Source of the DNA: Schaalia odontolytica
Lineage (GTDB): Bacteria > Actinomycetota > Actinomycetes > Actinomycetales > Actinomycetaceae
NCBI RefSeq assembly: GCF_009730335.1
Contig: NZ_CP046315.1
Coordinates: forward strand, 496,001-560,000
Length of the DNA: 64,000 nt
Direction: 5' to 3'
This document shows, piece after piece, positions 1 to 8,243 of this stretch (position 1 is the first letter of the stretch; every line of letters starts with the position of its first letter). Below the pieces are notes generated by a model. It had not been told where the DNA came from and searched no databases. It saw only the letters and a program-made list of their open reading frames with translations. The translations under genes and the position numbers were made by a program.

Positions 1-2
1 TC

Positions 3-1907
3 GCGGCCGCCGAGGTTCTCATGCGCGCTCGGGGGCTGCAGGGGGTGTTTGTTGCGCTGCCCACGCAGGCCACGACGAACGCGATGTTTGAGCGCGTCAC
101 CGCCTGGCTGACGAGCATTCTGGGCGATGAACCGCAGAAGCTTGGCATCCAGCTCGCGCACGGAAAAAACAGCCTCAATGAGTCCTTCGTGAAGCTCCTC
201 GCGCGCGGCAAGAGCCCCCTTGAGGTGCATGATGATGAGGAAGACCTCGGTCTATATGCGAGCCGATGGATGGGTCAGCGGTGGCGCTCGACGCTGTCGC
301 CGGTTGTGGTTGGCACGATCGACCAGGTGTTGCTCGCAGCCCTGAAGTCGCGTCACGTGCTGGTGCGTCACCTCGGGCTCATGGGCAAGGTCGTCGTCAT
401 CGACGAGGTGCACGCCGCCGACGAATACATGGAGACGTACCTGGAAGCCGCCCTCACATGGCTCGGTATGTACGGGATCCCCGTCGTGCTGCTGTCGGCT
501 ACCCTGCCGCCCGCGCGGCGTCTTGCTCTCCTGAACGCGTATCGCCGCGGCCGTGGTTCGTCGGGCGTGAGCGCTGAGTCGGTCGATGTCATGATCGGCT
601 ATCCGGCTATTTCAACGGTCTCCGCCGCAGGCGTGCGTGTTCATGAAATTGTTGGTGAGGCTGAGGTCCCCAAGCGGATCATCCCGACCTCGCTCGGCTC
701 GCCGCTGGAGATCGCGGAGCTTCTGGACCGCGAGCTCGCCTACGGTGGATGCGCAGTCGTCATCCGCAATACGGTCCGTGAGGCCCAGGAAACATACGAG
801 GCTGTGAGGTCCGTGTTTGGTCGTGAGCAGTCGACCCTGTTGCACTCGCGTTTCCTGGCCGCCGAACGTGCCGCCCGCGATCGCCGCATGCTCGAACTTT
901 TCGGGAAAGATAGTCAGCAACGCCCCTTCAGGCACGTTGTCGTGGCAACGCAGGTGATCGAGCAAAGCCTTGACGTCGACTTCGATCTAATGCTCACCGA
1001 CCCCGCGCCCATGGACCTCGTGCTGCAGCGTATCGGGCGGCTTCACAGGCACGACAGAGCCGAGCGGCCAAGTGGGCTTCGTGGTGCCAGGTGCCTCTTG
1101 ATTATTGAAGACATGACTTCCGATCCCTGGGCATACTCTCGTGGCACCGACTACGTGTACGCGCGCTACGCCGTCCTGCGGACCCTGGGGATCATCGCTG
1201 GTCGCGGAGAAATACTCGTCCGTGAACCGCGGGACTACGCGGAATTGACAACTCTGGCGTATGACGATGATACGCAGGTCGGTCCCACGCCGTGGCGCGA
1301 GGCCTTCGATGCGGCGTTGGAAGAGCGAGATAAAGCACGCGCCCAAGCGCAAGCGAAGGCGACCACCTGGTGTCTCGGCGAAGAGAACACACCCTCCTGG
1401 CAGTCCCTCGAACTCGAAGAAAAATTCCTCGGCAATGCCACGACCGGTGACGAATCAAAGGGACCGGGAGTCGCAGCTGCCCGCGCTGCCGTGCGCGATG
1501 GAGAAGACCAGATCCCCGTCCTCGTTGTCGCCCTCGACCCCGAGCTGGGCAACGTACCAATGGCTCCTCCCATCAGCGGGGCGCCAGAAGGTGACACGCC
1601 TCTCGCAGTCGGTGAATACAACGCACGAGGGCGTATCGCCGACATCTGCTCGTGGAGCATCTCACTGCCGCCGTGGGCATTGCGCGCTCGCGGGCAGAGC
1701 ATCGACGAGGCGGTGGACGCAGTTGCAGGTGCTATCTGGGATGATCCCATCACGACGGAATGGTCGTGTCGCGAGCATCCGTTCCTGGCGGGGGAACTGA
1801 TCCTCGCGATGTACAAAACTCCCGACGGGGAGCGCCTCACGCGCGACCTGTGCGGACACACATTCACATACTCTCTCGAAAGAGGAATGGAGGTGCAGGG
1901 CCAATGA
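3..1907 (+). CDS. cas3: CRISPR-associated helicase/nuclease Cas3, type I-E (5' partial)
   Basis: Cas3 is the helicase-nuclease that Cascade recruits to unwind and degrade target DNA. The frame is open to the left edge of the window, so the ATG at 21 is an internal Met; the HD nuclease domain and Walker A motif lie upstream and are not visible. In the window there is helicase motif Ia (ALPTQATTNAMF), the DEVH Walker B box (IDEVHAAD, about base 400), motif III (LLSATLP, about base 495) and the arginine-finger motif VI (QRIGRLHRH, about base 1030), followed by the C-terminal accessory domain. The stop overlaps the cse1 start (ATGA at 1904), which supports one transcript with the Cascade genes. 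Identification is by motifs plus context and is firm; only the N-terminal half is unknown. Confidence 0.95.
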   Translation, partial: AAAEVLMRARGLQGVFVALPTQATTNAMFERVTAWLTSILGDEPQKLGIQLAHGKNSLNESFVKLLARGKSPLEVHDDEEDLGLYASRWMGQRWRSTLSPVVVGTIDQVLLAALKSRHVLVRHLGLMGKVVVIDEVHAADEYMETYLEAALTWLGMYGIPVVLLSATLPPARRLALLNAYRRGRGSSGVSAESVDVMIGYPAISTVSAAGVRVHEIVGEAEVPKRIIPTSLGSPLEIAELLDRELAYGGCAVVIRNTVREAQETYEAVRSVFGREQSTLLHSRFLAAERAARDRRMLELFGKDSQQRPFRHVVVATQVIEQSLDVDFDLMLTDPAPMDLVLQRIGRLHRHDRAERPSGLRGARCLLIIEDMTSDPWAYSRGTDYVYARYAVLRTLGIIAGRGEILVREPRDYAELTTLAYDDDTQVGPTPWREAFDAALEERDKARAQAQAKATTWCLGEENTPSWQSLELEEKFLGNATTGDESKGPGVAAARAAVRDGEDQIPVLVVALDPELGNVPMAPPISGAPEGDTPLAVGEYNARGRIADICSWSISLPPWALRARGQSIDEAVDAVAGAIWDDPITTEWSCREHPFLAGELILAMYKTPDGERLTRDLCGHTFTYSLERGMEVQGQ

Positions 1908-3574
1908 AGAACCCTGAGTACAACCTACTCGATGAGCCGTGGATACCCGTGCGGCTCGTCGATGGGACCATCACCGATGTCGGCCTGCTGGAGCTACTCC
2001 GGCGCACGACCGACATCGCGGACCTAGCGTGCGAGCTACCCACGCAGAGCATCGCGATTCAGCGACTGATCCTGGCAATCATGTATCGCGTGGCCACTCC
2101 GCGCGATACGCGTGACTGGGTCAGGCAGTGGGACGAGGGTGCGCCCACGGAGCAGATGATCGAGTACCTCGAACGATGGAGGGATCGTTTCTACCTCTTC
2201 GGCGGCCGCTTCCCGTTTATGCAGGTGGCTGATCTGCGCACAGCGAAGGATGCTGTGTCTGGACTGGAGAAGCTGATTGCCGATGTTCCTAACGGTGAGC
2301 AGTTTTTCACGACCCGTCACGGTCGCGCCCTGGCGTGCATACCAGCCTCCGAAGCTGCGCGCTGGTTAGTTCACGCGCAGGCGTATGACCCCTCGGGCAT
2401 CCGTTCGGGAGCAGTCGGTGATTCCCAGGTCAAGGGAGGGAAAGGCTATCCCATTGGCCCAGCGTGGTGCGGACACCTCGGACTCGTGTGGCTCAAAGGA
2501 AAGGACCTCGACGAGACGCTCGTCCTCAACCTGATCCCTGCGACCACCGCGGAGTTGCGTGGCGTCGACAGCTCGACCGACTGGGGAGCATGCAGCTGGG
2601 AGGATCCCGAACCGGAAACCTCCGTTCGCGGTGACTACTCCCTCCTCGACCCCGCGGGTACTCCGAAGGAGCTGAGTATCCCTCGACTTCTCACCTGGCA
2701 CTCTCGCCGCATCAGGTTGGTTGGCGACTCGTCCGGCGTGACGGGCGTTGTTTTGGCACAGGGTGATAAACTCGCCCCCCAGGAGATGCGACTCTATGAG
2801 CCTCAGAGCCTGTGGAGGTACTCAACCCCGCAATCGAAGAAGTTTAAGACCGACGTATACATGCCTCGTAAATTCGAGGCGGGCCGCGCGCTGTGGCGTA
2901 ACCTTCCCGGCACCCTGCCCACCGTGACAACCGTGCAGGGCGTGGATAAGCAGCCCAAGCGTGAGTTCCTCCCCTCCGCGACGCTGTCCTTTCACTACCA
3001 GCTCGACAATGCCTCGATCCAGACCAGCTATCCCAAGGTGATGAGGATTCAGGCTGTTGGCGTTACGTACGGTCCGCAGGAAGCGACGTTCGAGGATATC
3101 TACTCGGACGAGCTGACGTTGTCGGTTGCCGTCATGCGAGTCGAACGCGAGGACCTGTCCGCCCAGATCGACCGTGAGGTTCGTCTGACAGAAGAGGTTG
3201 CCAGGGATGTGGGAACTCTTGCGGCGAACCTCGCGCGTGCCGCAGGCGAGAGCGGTGACGGTGCCGGTGATGGGGCTCGATACCGCGCTAAGGAACTCTT
3301 CTTCTCCGCTGTCGACAACGATTTTAGGGCATGGCTGACCCAGGTCGATGGGCACGAAAGCGCACGGGATGTTGGGTGTCGGTGGGAGTGTATCTTGAGG
3401 CAGCACGCTTTGGGAATCCAGACCGAACTCGTCAGGAGTGCGTCATCGTCGGCAATTGTCGGTCGGGATACCGGCAGGGGATACATGAACGTCGGTATTG
3501 CCGAGAACTACTTCCGGTCGGCTCTCAACAAGCGTCTCCCGGTACAGAACACCAATCAGGAAGGAACGAAATGA
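1904..3574 (+). CDS. casA: Cascade large subunit Cse1/CasA (Cas8e)
   Basis: Large subunit of the type I-E Cascade complex, which reads the PAM and recruits Cas3. The N-terminus has the typical Cse1 opening (YNLLDEPWIPV) and the protein is 556 residues, within the usual range of roughly 500-560. The start at 1904 is chosen because its ATG overlaps the cas3 TGA and because homology to the family begins there; an in-frame extension upstream to 1760 lies inside cas3 and is not credible. The stop overlaps the casB start (ATGA at 3571). Sequence variability of this subunit is normal, so the assignment rests on the N-terminal motif, length and operon position. Confidence 0.95.
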   Translation: MKNPEYNLLDEPWIPVRLVDGTITDVGLLELLRRTTDIADLACELPTQSIAIQRLILAIMYRVATPRDTRDWVRQWDEGAPTEQMIEYLERWRDRFYLFGGRFPFMQVADLRTAKDAVSGLEKLIADVPNGEQFFTTRHGRALACIPASEAARWLVHAQAYDPSGIRSGAVGDSQVKGGKGYPIGPAWCGHLGLVWLKGKDLDETLVLNLIPATTAELRGVDSSTDWGACSWEDPEPETSVRGDYSLLDPAGTPKELSIPRLLTWHSRRIRLVGDSSGVTGVVLAQGDKLAPQEMRLYEPQSLWRYSTPQSKKFKTDVYMPRKFEAGRALWRNLPGTLPTVTTVQGVDKQPKREFLPSATLSFHYQLDNASIQTSYPKVMRIQAVGVTYGPQEATFEDIYSDELTLSVAVMRVEREDLSAQIDREVRLTEEVARDVGTLAANLARAAGESGDGAGDGARYRAKELFFSAVDNDFRAWLTQVDGHESARDVGCRWECILRQHALGIQTELVRSASSSAIVGRDTGRGYMNVGIAENYFRSALNKRLPVQNTNQEGTK

Positions 3575-4221
3575 CCAGCAATGATGCTGCTCCGGAGACC
3601 CCTCCGGATGGCGGTGCGAAAGGTTTGTCAACACGGCGTGCAGTGTACGGACGTGTCGGTGGGCTGATTGTGACTCGGCTCTGGAACAAGACTCCTTCGG
3701 CCCGTGCCCTTCGCGCGCAGCTGAGGGGAGCGCTTTCACAGGAAGCGGGATCAGTGCCCGAGCTGTGGGACCTGACGCTCGATGACCGCCCTGGTTATCT
3801 GGGCGATGAGCCGACCAGAGGCGAGAAGGCCGTTCACGGAGCTCTCACTCTCTGGGCCCTCCATCAGGGCTCAAATTCGAGACCCATGCACGACACGTCG
3901 GACCGTCCGCGCAGCTTCGCGTCCGCAGTCCGAGTTGTGGCCGAGGGACAGAGCGGCGACAAGCGGGCTGAGGAGACTCCGATTTATCGGCGTTTTTCAG
4001 CGGCCGTTCAAGCGCCGACGTTCGAGGGACTTCTTGTGCATCTGCGTTCGCTCATCTCTCAGCTCGAAGCCGCCGAAATTCCCTGTGATTACGCGCAGCT
4101 GGCAGCCGACCTCTTCACGTGGCAGGATCCGCGTGACCGCACGTCCGTCATGCGCAACTGGGGGCGTCAGTTCGCTCGCCCCGCTGAAACCATCCACACC
4201 GAAACCGATTCCGACGACTGA
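3571..4221 (+). CDS. casB: Cascade small subunit Cse2/CasB
   Basis: Small subunit (two copies per Cascade) that stabilises the crRNA-target hybrid. The product is 216 residues and rich in basic and helical segments, with a C-terminal pattern (YAQLAADLFTWQ followed by a Trp-Gly motif) typical of Cse2. The start is the ATG overlapping the casA stop; a longer frame from 3331 lies within casA. The first 20 residues are low-complexity and probably disordered. A 45-base gap separates it from casC, the largest gap in the operon. Confidence 0.93.
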   Translation: MTSNDAAPETPPDGGAKGLSTRRAVYGRVGGLIVTRLWNKTPSARALRAQLRGALSQEAGSVPELWDLTLDDRPGYLGDEPTRGEKAVHGALTLWALHQGSNSRPMHDTSDRPRSFASAVRVVAEGQSGDKRAEETPIYRRFSAAVQAPTFEGLLVHLRSLISQLEAAEIPCDYAQLAADLFTWQDPRDRTSVMRNWGRQFARPAETIHTETDSDD

Positions 4222-4266
4222 CGTCGGACACCACAATCAATCGCTTCATTTGTGAAAGGAAAGACA

Positions 4267-5391
4267 ATGTCCGTCTTCGTTGATATCCACGTCCTGCAGA
4301 CCCTCCCTCCCTCGAACCCGAATAGGGACGACACCGGCGCGCCCAAGAGTGCGACTTTCGGTGGAGTCCAGCGTATGCGCATTTCGTCGCAGGCCATCAA
4401 GCGTGCGACGCGTCAGGACTTCGAGGGAAAGATCGCCGACGGAAACTATGGTGTACGCACGAAGAAGATCGTCGAGCTGGTTGCGCGAACGATAACCGAG
4501 AAGCGTCCCGACCTGGCGGCCGCATCGATTGAGCTCGCTGAGATGGGGCTAAAAGCCATCGGATTTAAACTTGCTGAGCCGCGTGGAAATAAGAGCGACA
4601 AGGAGTTGAAGGAATCTGGATTCCTCGTCTTCCTGTCGGCCAAGCAGATCGAGCATGTTTCGGACGCGTTGATTTCGGTCGCTCATGAGGACGATCCCGC
4701 GGCAGCATTCAAGGAATTGAAGCCGCGTAGCCTCGTGGATACGGATCACTCGATCGATATCGCTCTGTTCGGGCGTATGGTCGCCGAACCGAATGCTTTG
4801 AACGTCGATGCCGCATGCCAGGTTGCCCACGCGATTGGTGTCGGCGCTGTTGAGCGCGAGTACGACTACTACACGGCCGTCGACGACGCGAAGAAGCGTA
4901 GCGACGAGGCCGACGAGGGTGCGGGAATGATCGGCACGATCGAGTTCGCGTCCGCGACGGTGTACCGCTACGCGACGATTAACGTAGACCTGCTGCGCGA
5001 AAACCTGGGCGACGATGCGGTTGCGGATCGAGCCGTCGAACTCTTCGTGGATAGCTTCGTCCGCTCGATGCCGACCGGAAAGGTCACGACTTTCGCGAAT
5101 CGCACGCTGCCTGAGGCTGTTCTGGTTCAGGTCCGTGATGACCAGCCGATCAACATGAGTGGCGCTTTTGAGGAACCGATTATCGCCGGTCAGCACGGCT
5201 TCGCCGAGCTTGCCATTGCGCGATTCGTTGAGTTTGAGTCGCAGCTGCGTGAGCTCACGGGTCTGGAGGCTGTCGAGTCTCTCGTGTCGTGGACGACGCC
5301 TCGTGGCGAGAGCTTCTCGGAGCTTGGCAAGCAGGTGCGCCTGGCGTCTCTCGGTGAAACCGCAGCGGAAGCGGTGCGAGGCACGCGATGA
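4267..5391 (+). CDS. casC: Cascade backbone subunit Cas7e/CasC/Cse4
   Basis: Six copies of Cas7e form the crRNA-binding backbone of Cascade. The N-terminus reads MSVFVDIHVLQTLPPSNPNR and is followed by GVQRMRISSQAIKRATR, the conserved Cas7e RRM and thumb region. The length of 374 residues matches the family. I chose ATG 4267 rather than the upstream in-frame ATG at 4252: an AG-rich ribosome site (GAAAGGAAAG) precedes it and family similarity begins at MSVF. The stop overlaps casD by four bases. Confidence 0.95.
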   Translation: MSVFVDIHVLQTLPPSNPNRDDTGAPKSATFGGVQRMRISSQAIKRATRQDFEGKIADGNYGVRTKKIVELVARTITEKRPDLAAASIELAEMGLKAIGFKLAEPRGNKSDKELKESGFLVFLSAKQIEHVSDALISVAHEDDPAAAFKELKPRSLVDTDHSIDIALFGRMVAEPNALNVDAACQVAHAIGVGAVEREYDYYTAVDDAKKRSDEADEGAGMIGTIEFASATVYRYATINVDLLRENLGDDAVADRAVELFVDSFVRSMPTGKVTTFANRTLPEAVLVQVRDDQPINMSGAFEEPIIAGQHGFAELAIARFVEFESQLRELTGLEAVESLVSWTTPRGESFSELGKQVRLASLGETAAEAVRGTR

Positions 5392-6116
5392 GTGCGGTGC
5401 TCGTCTTGAGGCTGGCGGGTCCCATGCAATCGTGGGGCGCGGACAGCCGATTCACGCGAAGGTCGACGGAGGCTTTTCCCACGAAAAGTGCGCTGGTCGG
5501 TCTGCTCGGTGCGGCACAGGGGCGCAGGCGCAGTGATCCGATCGAGGACCTCGCTGAGCTGAGCCTTGCCGTCCGAGTTGATCAACCGGGGCAGTTGCTC
5601 CACGACTTCCATACGGCGCACAGGGGCGATACGTCGATGCCCTTGTCCCACCGTTTCTACCGGGCGGATGCTGCGTTCGGAGCCTTCATCGAGGGGCCCG
5701 ACGACATGATTGATGCGCTTGCGCAGGCAATTGTTCGCCCAGTGTTCCCGCTGTACCTCGGCAGACGTTCGTGCCCTCCGACCTTGCCGCTACGTCTCGC
5801 TGTCCGGGAGGGCAACGCCTGGGACGCCGTGCGCGAAACTCCGTGGATGGCCTCGACCTACTACCAGAAGAAGCAGCGTCACGATCATTTTGTCCGGATG
5901 CGAGTCGTCGCGGATCTGGGAATTATTCCTCCCGAGGTGGAGAAAGTCGCCCAGCAGACGCTTCAGGATATGCCGATCAGTTTCGACTCGGAGAATCGCA
6001 AATACACCCTGCGTACCGTTGAGGAGACATATATCGACCTGGAGAATCCGCAGTACGTGGAGACGAAGCTGCAGGCCCACCCCGGCCTCGTGCATGATCC
6101 GATGGAGGTGCTCTGA
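5388..6116 (+). CDS. casD: Cascade subunit Cas5e/CasD
   Basis: Cas5e caps the crRNA 5' handle in Cascade. The protein is 242 residues; the N-terminal LRLAGPMQSWGADSRF and PTKSALVGLLGAAQG segments are the family signature, and WMASTYYQKK in the middle is a typical Cas5e segment. The start overlaps the casC stop (ATGA) and the stop overlaps the casE start (TGATG at 6114-6118), so translation is almost certainly coupled. Confidence 0.95.
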   Translation: MSAVLVLRLAGPMQSWGADSRFTRRSTEAFPTKSALVGLLGAAQGRRRSDPIEDLAELSLAVRVDQPGQLLHDFHTAHRGDTSMPLSHRFYRADAAFGAFIEGPDDMIDALAQAIVRPVFPLYLGRRSCPPTLPLRLAVREGNAWDAVRETPWMASTYYQKKQRHDHFVRMRVVADLGIIPPEVEKVAQQTLQDMPISFDSENRKYTLRTVEETYIDLENPQYVETKLQAHPGLVHDPMEVL

Positions 6117-6865
6117 TGTATCTGACACGCATCTACCTCAACCCGCACCGTCGTGGGGCGAAGCAGCTCATGCGCAGCCGGCAGACGCTGCACGCGGCTG
6201 TGCTGAATTGCTTCCCTCCGAGCGTGCTGGATGATCCCGGCGCACCGCGGGTTCTCTGGCGGCTGGACCGTCCGCCGGCCGTTCGGGGAGCTGCTCCTCG
6301 TCAGGGGAGTCCCTCGTGTTCTCTCTACATATCGAGCCCGGTTGCTCCGGATCCCTCGCATATCGTCGAAGAGGCTGGTTACGCGACCGAGGGCGGGGTA
6401 GTCATCCGCGACATGAGTAGTTTCCTTGAGGGGCTGTGGGCTGGGCAGCGGTGGGGTTTCCGCCTCTGCGTCAATCCGACGTTCCGGGAGGGCAGCCAGG
6501 TCAATGCACGGGGACGCAAGAAGGTTCTCGCACACGTCACGCAGGATCAGCAGACGCAGTGGGTCCTCGAACGCGCTGAGAAATGCGGGTTCAGGGTGCT
6601 CACCTCCGCTGAGCTTGGTGGCGAACTACCGGTTCTCGAGGACAGCGACGGGCAACGCGTCGACGGAGCGAATCTGCTGATCAACGGTGTTGAACGCAGT
6701 ATCGCTGAGTTTAAGCGTGGGGAGCGTCGCGTGACCCTTGGGGTCGCCACCTTCGAGGGTGTCCTTGAGGTGACAGACCCTGATGCTCTGCGCAGAGTCC
6801 TTACTCACGGAATCGGCCGAGGGAAGGCCTACGGCTGCGGCTTGATGACTTTGGCTCGGCCATGA
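6116..6865 (+). CDS. casE: crRNA-processing endoribonuclease Cas6e/CasE
   Basis: Cas6e cleaves the pre-crRNA within each repeat, below the CCCCGC/GCGGGG stem, and stays bound to the product. The 249-residue protein has the N-terminal segment with the candidate catalytic His (SRQTLHAAV, about residue 26) and the C-terminal glycine-rich motif (GIGRGKAYGCGLMTLA) that defines Cas6e. The repeats of the adjacent array have the stem expected of its substrate. It starts one base before the end of casD and overlaps cas1 by four bases. Confidence 0.95.
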   Translation: MYLTRIYLNPHRRGAKQLMRSRQTLHAAVLNCFPPSVLDDPGAPRVLWRLDRPPAVRGAAPRQGSPSCSLYISSPVAPDPSHIVEEAGYATEGGVVIRDMSSFLEGLWAGQRWGFRLCVNPTFREGSQVNARGRKKVLAHVTQDQQTQWVLERAEKCGFRVLTSAELGGELPVLEDSDGQRVDGANLLINGVERSIAEFKRGERRVTLGVATFEGVLEVTDPDALRRVLTHGIGRGKAYGCGLMTLARP

Positions 6866-7824
6866 GACCGATCCCCGGGGCGAAGCCGCCAGAACCGAAG
6901 GATCTGGTCCGTGTTCGAGACCGGTTGACGTTCCTCTACGTCGAGCGGTGCACGATCAATCGTGACTCGAACGCGATCACTGTGGCTGATGGTCATGGAA
7001 TCGCCCACGTCCCAGCGGCAGCGCTGTCGGTGCTGCTGCTGGGACCCGGGGTTCGGATCACTCACTCGGCGGTGTCTGTCCTCTCCGAGAGCGGATCGAC
7101 CATCGTGTGGGTTGGCGAGAATGGGGTGCGCTACTACGCGCACGGCTCACCGCCCTCGCGTTCCTCGAGGTTGTTGGAGGCGCAGGCTCGCGCGGTGAGT
7201 GATCCGTCGATGCGGCTGACTGTCGCGCGCAACATGTACTTGATGCGCTTCGCAGGTGAGGACGTGTCGAAACTGAGTCTTCAGCAGTTGAGGGGACGCG
7301 AGGGTGCTCGGGTGCGTCGCTTGTACCGGGAACACTCGCAGCGTACGGGGGTGCCCTGGGATCGGCGCGAGTACGATCCCGAGAACTATGAGGATGGTAC
7401 GGTTGTGAACCAGGCTCTCTCGGCTGCGAATTCGGCGATCTACGGGATCGTTCACGCGGTGATCGTTGCACTGGGATGTAGTCCTGGGCTGGGTTTCGTC
7501 CACAATGGGACTTATAGATCGTTTGTGTACGACATCGCCGACCTGTACAAGGCTGATCTCACTATTCCGATCGCTTTTGATGTCGCGGCTTCTCCGACTG
7601 ACGAGGCCGTGGGCAGTGCCGCTCGTAAGGCCGTCCGCGATGCTGTGCGAGAGTTTCGTTTGCTCGAGCGGTGTGTTGCGGACATCAAGGGGCTGCTGTT
7701 GGTGTCGGGTGCCTTGAGTGTTGAGGATGATGACGATCTGATTGTCGCTGATCTGCGGTTGTGGGATGACCGCGAGGGCGCGGTCGCTGCTGGGGTGTTG
7801 TATGAGGAGAGTGGATCCTGGTGA
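6862..7824 (+). CDS. cas1: CRISPR integrase Cas1, type I-E
   Basis: Cas1 is the catalytic subunit of the Cas1-Cas2 spacer integrase. At 320 residues it matches type I-E Cas1. The conserved region with the metal-binding His and Asp is present as GLGFVHNGTYRSFVYDIADLYK-like sequence (His in GFVHNG, Asp in VYDIADL, about residues 210-230), preceded by the NQALSAANSAIYG helix. It overlaps casE at its start (ATGA) and cas2 at its end (GTGA). Intact acquisition genes agree with the largely homogeneous repeats at the leader-proximal side of the array. Confidence 0.96.
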   Translation: MRPIPGAKPPEPKDLVRVRDRLTFLYVERCTINRDSNAITVADGHGIAHVPAAALSVLLLGPGVRITHSAVSVLSESGSTIVWVGENGVRYYAHGSPPSRSSRLLEAQARAVSDPSMRLTVARNMYLMRFAGEDVSKLSLQQLRGREGARVRRLYREHSQRTGVPWDRREYDPENYEDGTVVNQALSAANSAIYGIVHAVIVALGCSPGLGFVHNGTYRSFVYDIADLYKADLTIPIAFDVAASPTDEAVGSAARKAVRDAVREFRLLERCVADIKGLLLVSGALSVEDDDDLIVADLRLWDDREGAVAAGVLYEESGSW

Positions 7825-8225
7825 TCGTCCTCGTGCTGTCCGCAGTGCCTGAAGGTTTGCGAGGGCACGTGACTCGGTGGTTGATGGAAATCTCCCCGGG
7901 GGTATTCGTGGGGACGCTGTCCGCACGGGTTCGTGAACGCTTGTGGGATATTGTCACCGAGAACATGAAGACTGGGCGTGCCGTCATGGTCTATCGGGCG
8001 CGCAACGAACAGGGCCTGGAGTTCTTGACGTGGGGAGACCCCTGGAAGCCCGTCGACTTCGATGGGCTGACGCTCATGATGCGTCCCTACTACTCCGAGG
8101 GACGAGGCCAATACTCCGAACCTGATCCTGCGGCGCGTCAGTTGCGTAAGCGTCCTGCGATGAGTAACTTTCAGAAGAGGCGCAAAGCTCAAGGCTTTCC
8201 AAGATCTGACCGATCTGCGCGATAA
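7821..8225 (+). CDS. cas2: CRISPR-associated protein Cas2, type I-E
   Basis: Cas2 bridges two Cas1 dimers during spacer integration. The start is a GTG at 7821 whose last bases overlap the cas1 stop; the N-terminus (IVLVLSAVPEGLRGHVTRWL) and the segment SPGVFVGTLSARVRERLWD are typical type I-E Cas2. The length of 134 residues is longer than the E. coli protein (94) because of a basic C-terminal tail after the Cas2 fold. The stop at 8223-8225 lies only 18 bases before the first CRISPR repeat, so the tail-coding DNA probably doubles as the CRISPR leader. Confidence 0.93.
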   Translation: MIVLVLSAVPEGLRGHVTRWLMEISPGVFVGTLSARVRERLWDIVTENMKTGRAVMVYRARNEQGLEFLTWGDPWKPVDFDGLTLMMRPYYSEGRGQYSEPDPAARQLRKRPAMSNFQKRRKAQGFPRSDRSAR

Positions 8226-8243
8226 AAACGCAGGTCAGAAAGT
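8161..8243 (+). promoter_or_regulatory. Putative CRISPR leader overlapping the cas2 3' end
   Basis: The decayed repeats are all at the far (13.6 kb) end, so new spacers must enter at 8244 and the leader must lie just before it. Only 18 bases separate cas2 from the first repeat. The last 80 bases hold an inverted repeat TCTGACC (8205-8211) / GGTCAGA (8233-8239), a small AAAGC/GCTTT hairpin (about 8184-8198) and an A-rich run (8224-8228). That this is the Cas1-Cas2 docking site is inference; no distinct AT-rich leader of normal length is visible. Confidence 0.55.

Noticed and set aside
3331-3570. Upstream extension of casB into casA
   Set aside because: The ATGA overlap at 3571 gives a standard-length Cse2; the extension is out-of-frame casA sequence.
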